A stretch of 64,000 nt of DNA from positions 1,860,001 through 1,924,000 of the forward strand of contig CM069876.1 of NCBI GenBank assembly GCA_036172665.1, in the 5' to 3' direction. The notes under the pieces are model-generated. The model worked only from the letters and a program-made list of their open reading frames with translations, ran no database searches and had not been told where the DNA came from. This DNA comes from Prosopocoilus inquinatus. Its lineage: Eukaryota; Arthropoda; Insecta; Coleoptera; Lucanidae. The position numbers were made by a program, and so were the translations under genes. The first letter of the stretch is position 1. Each line of letters starts with the position of its first letter. Below are positions 58,101 through 64,000 of this stretch, piece after piece.

Positions 58101-59717
58101 GTCCAACAAACCTGAGAATTTTATGCCAAAAATCGTTACTTCTAAATAGGGTCTTTCATCGCCTACCGCGTTAGATAAAACATAATCAAGGCATGTCAAG
58201 ATATGAGAAGGGGTGGTCGGTTTTGATAGTCGAAAGCATCGCACTAGACGACCATCTAATGCGGAACTAAGAAGTTTTTTTGAACACTTAGGGCAAGTTC
58301 GGGTTGTCTCATTAGGCTTGCCACAACGGAAACAGTGTTTCTGAACAGGTATAGTACAGCTGGCCGAAAAATGGCCTACCTTTTTGCAGTTCCAACATCT
58401 TTTGACTGTGTCCCTGGTTTGTCCAGATGGTTTTGGGCTAGAATCAACCGCGTTACATTGAGCAGGGTCAGAAGGTATCGCGCTGACATAAGCTAAATCC
58501 GGTTCTAGAGAATGTCCTTTACGTGAAGGAGGTACATATGACTCAACGGCAACCTTTCGTACTTCCAATTGCCTACCCAGCTTCAGTAACTGTTCAATGG
58601 AATTTATTTCGATCAGTCCTAATTGATTTTGGTAGTAAGGGACCAGATTTTTGAGAAGGATCTTAATCTGTACGTGTTCAGGCACATGAGTATTCAAACG
58701 ATTAAATAGATTGGTCATAATTGAGACATACATTCCGATAGATTCGTCATGACCTTGCGTACGACGCTTAATCTCTTCGAAAAGACGATCATCAAAATCA
58801 GGGGATTGAAATTCCTCACGCATAAGTCGCACTAAGTCTTGCCAAGACTGGCAGCGATGTCGATTTGCACGAAACCAAATGAGTGCTTTGCCACGGAATA
58901 AATCAGAAGCTGAGATTAGTAAAGTTGTCTCCGAGACGTTACGCGAAATGCAAAGTTCCTCAACTCGCTCTAAGAAAGCGTTAAGCGACACGTGTTTGTT
59001 GTCACCAGAGTATACAAGGTTCCATTTAGATACCGGGACCGACTTTAAATCGCTTGGCTTGGTATGCGCATGATCAAGATTAAAACTGCGTCTAGGATTT
59101 TCACCAATTGGACTTGACGAAAGAAAAAGCGTGTTACATGCACCAGACGAATTTGGTGGAGGCGCTTGAACTACGGGTGCAGGCACGGGTCTAAGATCGT
59201 TGTCAATTTCCATGTCTAAATTCCTGTTGTCATCGTTACTATGCATGCTCAAAGCTGTTACGTCACTATGACTTGGACTTAAATTAGGCGAAGACAGTTT
59301 TAGTCGCAGCGCATTAGCTTTCGCTTGAAATTGCATATTTAGTTTGTCTAATTCGGTTTTAATTTGACTGCTCGCATTTATTTCTGAGTCCGTGATAGCT
59401 AGACACCGATTTACTCGAGCAAAAGCATGTGCGAGCTTTGAAGAAGTCTTTTCATAATAATAGTTAGTCGTAGTCCGGGTTAATGATTCAATAAGCGCAC
59501 GTATTTCTATTACTTTCGATTGCAAGGCTGCGAAATCATCAACGAAGGGCACTAAATATTCTACGGTAGTGAGACGCGATTCACTCTCTGCATGCAATAG
59601 ATTCTTTAGTAATTCGGCTTTCTGCGAAACGTTTCCACCGTCAGTGATTCCACGCACAAGCAACTCATATGTCAGTTCTTCGGAACTAAGTCTGTCAAAG
59701 CGCACTTTAATATCCAT
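55116..59717 (-). CDS. Gag-Pol polyprotein of the Ty3/Gypsy element
   Basis: 1533 codons without interruption, starting at ATG 59717, 63 nt after the primer-binding site. Residues: capsid-like retrotransposon gag at about 225-395 (RGKALIWFRANR). CCHC knuckle CWNCKKVGHFSASC at 441-454. Second Cys motif CFRC...CPKC at 462-478, lacking the usual His. Aspartic protease LLDSGASC at about 537-544. RT about 685-880 with LDIKSAYWQIPV and catalytic YLDD at 841-844. RNase H from about 985 with TDAS (989-992) and acidic residues near 1031, 1056 and 1099. Integrase HHCC: H1180, H1187, C1217, C1220. Catalytic triad D1250, D1310, E1345. GPF module at about 1494. Gag and Pol share one frame, so no frameshift is needed. 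All catalytic residues are present, so it may be active. Confidence 0.97.
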   Translation of the reverse strand: MDIKVRFDRLSSEELTYELLVRGITDGGNVSQKAELLKNLLHAESESRLTTVEYLVPFVDDFAALQSKVIEIRALIESLTRTTTNYYYEKTSSKLAHAFARVNRCLAITDSEINASSQIKTELDKLNMQFQAKANALRLKLSSPNLSPSHSDVTALSMHSNDDNRNLDMEIDNDLRPVPAPVVQAPPPNSSGACNTLFLSSSPIGENPRRSFNLDHAHTKPSDLKSVPVSKWNLVYSGDNKHVSLNAFLERVEELCISRNVSETTLLISASDLFRGKALIWFRANRHRCQSWQDLVRLMREEFQSPDFDDRLFEEIKRRTQGHDESIGMYVSIMTNLFNRLNTHVPEHVQIKILLKNLVPYYQNQLGLIEINSIEQLLKLGRQLEVRKVAVESYVPPSRKGHSLEPDLAYVSAIPSDPAQCNAVDSSPKPSGQTRDTVKRCWNCKKVGHFSASCTIPVQKHCFRCGKPNETTRTCPKCSKKLLSSALDGRLVRCFRLSKPTTPSHILTCLDYVLSNAVGDERPYLEVTIFGIKFSGLLDSGASCTIIGGPGWEILKAFGLPFIKHQRTCTVANGQPCLSPGSITTPIRLRDRVKIIDILVVPDLPHKLILGADFWRLMGIVPDLRSGEWTFRNEDICSIEHITSRSDLNPQQQCQLDEMVTKLFHNVDEKELGCTSLVEHVIKTESAPIKQRYYPISPARQAMVNKELDKMIELGIVERSNSAWSSPILLVPKKDGSVRFCVDFRKLNQVTTKDAYPLPYVSATLDKLRDAKYLTSLDIKSAYWQIPVAEESRQYTAFTVPNRGLFQFRRMPFGLHNAPATFQRFMDRVIGADLEPHVFVYLDDIIIVTQTFEKHLEVLAEVHKKLVDAGLTLGKDKCHFCRNELKYLGYVVDNTGLRVDPEKVEAILKIPKPSTVTEVRRLMGMASWYRRFIPNFSTIIAPLSNLLRKNSKYRWDTTCDEAWEKIREHLVSAPVLSCPDFTREFVIQTDASDYGVGAVLTQQQSDGEKVICYLSRSLSRAERKYSTCEKELLAMLWAIEKLRPYVEGSHFQVITDHHSLLWLNRLQNPSGRLCRWSVRLQQYDFTVVHRKGKEHVVPDALSRAVPIVDSIDCANVKDARYLNLLGKVKTSPLNFPDYRVEGDKLYKFIQCTYYHLIEADRQWKQVVPKENRLDILRQCHDSPTSGHLGIYKTYNRIAQDYHWPKMRSDVVRYVQRCETCLRAKPEQKAPAGRMGGHTKISKPWEVISIDLIGPLPRSTKGNQYILVVTDCFSKFTMCFSLRKATTPKIVQHLEENIFLLFGVPRIIISDNGAQFKSREYRNLLTSYHVRPSYTSYYHAQANPVERVNRVIKTMLISYVSQDHRKWDLFLPKVACALRTARHEVTKLTPYFLNFGREMCLKGSLNSEKTPDSDEINVEIEQNPTDFQSRSGKFARLYQDVQERLQKSYEKSKCRYDLRRRKVDFEPNQLVWRKNFVLSDASKHFAAKLADKFIGPFVINRRISTDAYELKDCDGKILPGTWHSSHLKPSPSDD

Positions 59718-59780
59718 GTTTTGCTATGTCCCAATAAATCTACCCTGAACGCAATTCTAAAGTGAGTAAAGTTAACAAAA

Positions 59781-59800
59781 GCCCCACTACTTGGGCGTCA
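59781..59800 (-). promoter_or_regulatory. Primer-binding site candidate
   Basis: On the minus strand TGACGCCCAAGTAGTGGGGC begins 5 nt after the end of the 5' LTR. It resembles the tRNA-Lys-type TGGCGCCCAAC...GGGG sites of many insect Gypsy elements, with one substitution and a small insertion. Assignment to tRNA-Lys is tentative. Confidence 0.6.
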
Positions 59801-59805
59801 TTTAC

Positions 59806-61159
59806 TGTTACCACCAAAAGATTTAAAAGCTAATACTCCTGGATTCCAACATCGTAATACTGGTAACAGATAGCGTTGTCTTTGGACAACTGGTTGCCAC
59901 GGCTGAACTTGGTGGAGAATGGGCGGGGTAACTAAATATAAACAAATAGGGCGCCAGGGAATTACCTTCCCAATTGTCAAACACACTTTGATGCTTTCCC
60001 AAGGCCTCAATGTGCGCGCTTGAAGTATTCTCAATTTTCTCCAGGAGACTTTTCCTCTCTTGATGCGTTCAAAGTAGGAGATTAACATAAGCAAAACACG
60101 TTCAGTGATACGGTGTTTATTAACACACACATACACTAGTTGAACAAAATTTAACAATGTTTAAACTGTAACTTATCAAAACTTTAAATGATAGCCATAA
60201 TACGCGGGATGGACAGATCTGACCTCACAATCGGTGCTCCAAAGACACCACGAAATTTACGTAGACGTTACTTAAATATTAAACTAAGTTACGAACTATT
60301 AAATACGTAAGTTGCTTTCGTGTCCGGTAAAATAGTCGGCATGCAATTCGAATCAAAATAATAATGGAATACGTCACTCTTTGTCGCTCAGCTGAGCTCC
60401 AGTTCCTGCGAGAAGCGTAAGATGTCACTAGTTGGTAGGCGCCGCTTCGTTCCAAGACGATTTTCAATCAGCAATGCTGCCAACGGCGGTCCAACTCCAG
60501 ATGTCTGTCTCGCTCTAATGTCGCAACGGAGTCCAGCGATTCAAACACAGGTACGTTTCGTATTCGAAATGTTCACATACCCATTCGGGAACTGATATCA
60601 ACGCTCAGTACTAATACTAATGCAATCAGTAACAATAACCATCAACAAACAAACGACTCTGAAAGGGGGCGAAAAAAACAACCATTAACCACGTGTAACG
60701 AACGAATTAATTAAACATACCTGCTACTTAGCAAACTCGTTGGACGTGAACGTATAAACGTTCCACAAGACTCGAGAGAGATATTTGCTTCCGGAAAATC
60801 CGTAGAAAAGTGGTTTTGTTTAAACAAACACAAACCGTCGATAGCACTGAATATGCGTCTGCCCTCGCCCGAGTCAGAAGAAGGAATGCCCGTAATACAC
60901 AATGGCCGCTGAAGAAGATGATTTCCGTTTTATAGACTACACAAAATGGCCAAACCAATGGGAAAATTATGACGTCAGAAGACGGAGATTAAACACCAAT
61001 AAGAAATTATTAATTTGAAAGAATCGCTTCCTGCCGCGAATGTTACAGCGTTGCCAGATGACACAACGCCGAGCGTTGCCGGTAGGCGTCCAGTAGCAAC
61101 GTTGCCAGTTCTTAGCCGAATCGGAAATAAATGCGTAATAACAAAAATCGACTGTAACA
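59806..61159 (-). repeat. 5' LTR of the Gypsy element
   Basis: 1354 bp. It carries the transcription start for the minus-strand element by analogy with the family. Starts TGTTAC and ends GTAACA. The flank agca (61160-61163) equals 52549-52552. Confidence 0.95.
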
Positions 61160-61614
61160 AGCAATGTGGTGTGCTTCTTGTTGTTTGAATCAAATTTAGT
61201 TGAATTTTTTACATTTAAACTATCAAATAACTTGTTAATGGAAGAGAATCTAGATTTATTTCTGTAATGGATGATAATCGGGCTTATACTGTATATTAAG
61301 CCTATTTTGCGTATTTTGGTTTTCTCAAACCCTTTTAAAATGTTCCTCTTTCATACCAAAACACCTGTACATCACTGTTTGATTAGTTACATCAAATGTT
61401 TTTTGATTTCTTGTCTATCACACAGATTTGCTGAAAAATTGTATCAATTATTGTGATGTGTGCAATTATCGTATTTATCTTTCTCTGGCATTGCCATATT
61501 TATTTAGAATTTATTAACTTTGAAGCTGTTGTGTCTTCCTGGTCCTAATGAAAGTATGCACAGGGAAAAATGATGGTCTAAATGTAAGTACTTTTTAACT
61601 CTTTCCCTCGAGAC

Positions 61615-61990
61615 CACCATCCGCGGAAGGTTAATTTTTTAACTCCAAGAGGGAGGTAAAATAGATAATTTCTTCTTTATTATACGTTAAATAACTAAAT
61701 GCAACTCAAATACGACAAGTATTTCCACTTTATATATGTGAGAGTATGTACAATTGTGTACAAGTACAATTTAACTAATTATCTTGTGTTAATGCGTGGA
61801 ATTTTTCATTTCTGTACAGCCAAATTATTGCATCTTAGTTTTAAATATTTCCAATGGATGTATGTTTATCCCAAAATGTGAAGAATACATTCACTTTTAG
61901 TTATATTTAAGACACAAAACATAAGGTTTTAGTTTGCAAATTACGGAGCAAATTAATTTAACTCCGTAAAATTGTTCGCTGTATAATCTA
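61615..61990 (+). repeat. Dispersed repeat family A, copy 3
   Basis: Matches 36960-37340 in order: ggttaattttttaactccaa, gaggtaaaatagataattt, gtgaagaatacatt, tttagtt, aaggttttagtttg. It lies about 450 bp right of the Gypsy element and faces the opposite way from copy 2. Confidence 0.65.
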
Positions 61991-63490
61991 TACATAGATT
62001 GAAGTTGCAGCATGCAACGTAAAATATTTGGTCTTGTTTTCATATTACCTAGTATCTTTCTAAATATCTGTTAAATGAATTTCACGACATAGATATATAA
62101 ACAGCAACAGAGACGAGTCAAATTACCTCAAAAAGTACCATTCCGAGCGACCGCTTTTCGAGTCGGCTTTATCTTTCCCATCACAAGTGGAAGATAAAAG
62201 CCAGATATAAATTTTCTTGTTAATTATAGAGCGCCAGCGAGAGAAAGAGCTAACGGAAGCCTACTATTGAAAACTAGTTTATTTTTTCGTAATTCAGTAG
62301 CATTAATGAATGAATGTTTATACGCTCCGGAAAGAGTTTGTTTGTAGAAAAAATTAGCACTTATCTGTCGTTTCTTAATAGTTACGCCGTGGCGTTTGTG
62401 ACTTATGGCCGGTTTAGTGAGGTCAAGATAAAAAACAAACATAAGGTCTTTATTATTTATTCTGATTGCATTAATGTTTGAGTTGTCTATTTATAGTTTG
62501 TGTGCATAACCCATTTCTTTCTTTTTTAACTTAACTCTGACTAAAAGTTTCTTCTGTTAGAGCAACTCTCGTACTTTGTTTTATAAAATCGATCATAAAT
62601 ATTGCTGCATTACATATTTATATTGCAGTTAATTATTTGCTAGGTTATTTATTATTATGAATCTTATTTTGGAAACTCTTTGAAATCGAAAATTATTTAT
62701 ATGCAAACTTTCGGTGGTGCGCTCGGTATGTATAAAAAAAGGCACGTAGTTAAAAGTCGTAAGTATCTGAATGTAATTAAATTATAGGAGTATTAAATAA
62801 AATTCTTGAAGACTTTCTACGTGGTCGCTTTTACGTATGGAAACGGTCGATTGTTTTTAAAGTAAGATAGCTAACGAAAAATGTTTAATACAAAAGTTTT
62901 AGGGCTTTATAAAGTAAAGAAGAATTAAGTATACAGGATCAGTCAATAAGTCGTAGAAAAACAAAGTTACTTTTTTTTTAAATGGAACAAGAGGTAAGTT
63001 TGATGTATAAGGGAAAAATTTCACGCGCGACCAATGGCGTTAAATTCAACACAGCGACTAACGCCGGGTTAAAAAAACTTATTTGTTGAATAAAAGTAAA
63101 ATTTTTCTTAGTACAATACTAACTGCAGAAGATACTATATGTATATAAGGAGGAAAATGGAAAAAGAAGTCTCACTGCCTAATCTAATAAAAAATAGCAC
63201 GAAGCTCAAAACGGCCGTTAAAATGATCAGACGCAGGGAACAAATAAACTGAAATAAAGCAATAAACAGGATAAAATCTTGTCTAAGATAAATTAGTCGG
63301 GTGGTGGGAGACAATGAAGAAAAAAGTAAGAAACTCGCTGTATATTATACGATACATTTTTCTCAAAATTCTAAAAAGAAATTGTATAGCACAACACATA
63401 CCTAAACTTAACCGTTTTCGAGATATCGAGTTACCTTAGAAATTTTCTAGCTACATAATCCCCCACATGTTTTAATATTCAACTATTTTC
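61990..63490. other. AT-rich intergenic stretch
   Basis: No gene recognised. A short stem (ggctttatctt with aagataaaagcc) lies at about 62163-62202. At 62935 tacaggatcagtcaataagtcg resembles a Tc1/mariner-type terminus, but no partner end was found. Confidence 0.35.
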
Positions 63491-63499
63491 TTTGGAATT

Positions 63500-63930
63500 C
63501 TATTTTATAAGGTGCTTGAAGTGTCCACCGTTGACTCCTGACAGTAATGAATTCGTTGAACAAAATTTTGTAGTGAATTTAAAAGGTAGTTGAGAAGAAT
63601 ATTCGGAATTTCTCGCAACTCTTTGATATTTTTTGATCTATTTTTGTAGACTACATTTTTTACATGATGATCCCAAAGAGAAAAGTCAAGAGGTGTCATA
63701 TCGGGAGACCCAGCAGCCCATTCAATTACACCCTTGCGTCCAATCCATGTACCAGGAAAAGTTTCGTCTGGATATTCCCGCACCTGACGCCCAAAATGTG
63801 GTGGAGCCCCATCTCGTTGAAACCATATTTGTTCTGCCGGTAAATTTGGATTATGATTGCTCGGGAGTAATTGTCTAAGATCTGGAAAATCATTTTCTTG
63901 GAAAGTAATAAATATCGTTCAGAGGTCAAA
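63500..63930 (-). pseudogene. Tc1/mariner-superfamily transposase fragment
   Basis: Minus-strand C-terminal part of a DDE transposase of a type common in insect genomes. IWFQRDGAPPHFGRQVREY carries the second catalytic Asp. Then FPGTWIGRKGVIEW, SPDMTPLDFSLWDHHVKNVV with the third acidic region, and the helical tail. The frame shifts by one near 63530, after which GVNGGHFKHLI, the usual end of this family, is readable. Upstream, beyond about 63890, the frame is broken, and the N-terminal part lies outside the window or is lost. Inactive. Confidence 0.8.
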
Positions 63931-64000
63931 TTCCAGTTTATAAAATAGGCCCGATTTCTTCACCTACAGATAAATTTATCTACCAGGTAGTATCCTCGGA

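Larger units (their letters stand above)
52553..61159 (-). mobile_element. Full-length Ty3/Gypsy LTR retrotransposon, apparently intact
   Basis: 8607-bp element on the minus strand. It has two 1354-bp LTRs, a 4-bp target duplication agca (52549-52552 and 61160-61163), a primer-binding-site candidate, a single uninterrupted Gag-Pol frame, about 1.2 kb of 3' non-coding DNA and a polypurine tract. LTRs start TGTTAC and end GTAACA, the inverted TG...CA form required by integrase. No envelope gene is seen. The protein order PR-RT-RNaseH-IN places it in Ty3/Gypsy. The exact clade cannot be fixed without a tree. Confidence 0.97.

Overview
The window looks like AT-rich, gene-poor nuclear DNA of an arthropod, most probably an insect. 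I infer this from the mixture of transposable elements (Ty3/Gypsy, CR1/Jockey-type non-LTR, Penelope-like, mariner, Tc1-like, hAT and a Transib/RAG1-like element), from the long AT-rich stretches between them, and from the absence of any operon or prokaryotic signal. I cannot name the species. No complete host gene is recognisable. The only host-gene candidate is one GC-rich open stretch at 49906-50208 (minus strand) that ends near a plausible splice donor.

Layout. 1-11400 is intergenic DNA holding a rearranged direct/inverted repeat (4304-4841), an inverted-repeat MITE (5060-5419), a 551-bp foldback element flanked by TA (6011-6561), a palindrome-rich block (6800-7645) and a miRNA-sized hairpin (7760-7842). 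11410-14412 is a nested cluster: a broken non-LTR reverse transcriptase abuts a truncated mariner, and the pair is bracketed by 37-bp inverted repeats. 14500-27600 holds several MITEs, a 28-bp perfect palindrome in an ATCGAT cluster, a 220-bp hairpin, and one GC-elevated block that I cannot classify. 27650-30590 is a decayed endonuclease-plus-RT non-LTR element interrupted by a short dispersed repeat. 32385-35104 combines a Penelope-like element with GIY-YIG remnant, a second copy of the same non-LTR/mariner junction, and a chimeric mariner. 37622-40891 is a complete but mutated Transib-type transposon with 5-bp CGGCG duplications at both ends. 41791-48044 holds hAT-like and Tc1-like non-autonomous elements, some nested. 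48860-49345 is another RT fragment. 52553-61159 is a full-length, apparently intact Ty3/Gypsy element on the minus strand with 1354-bp LTRs. The window closes with a Tc1/mariner-superfamily transposase fragment.

The genes do not form a pathway. They are independent mobile elements of different ages. The Gypsy copy is the youngest: one uninterrupted 1533-codon Gag-Pol, LTRs that appear identical, and a clean 4-bp target duplication. The Transib, Penelope-like, mariner and other RT copies carry stops and frameshifts and should be inactive. The most interesting observations are the Transib copy, whose ends show a heptamer-like CACTRTG followed 22/23 bp later by an A-rich nonamer-like block; the intact Gypsy element; and the twice-occurring non-LTR/mariner composite, which implies duplication of an already nested structure.
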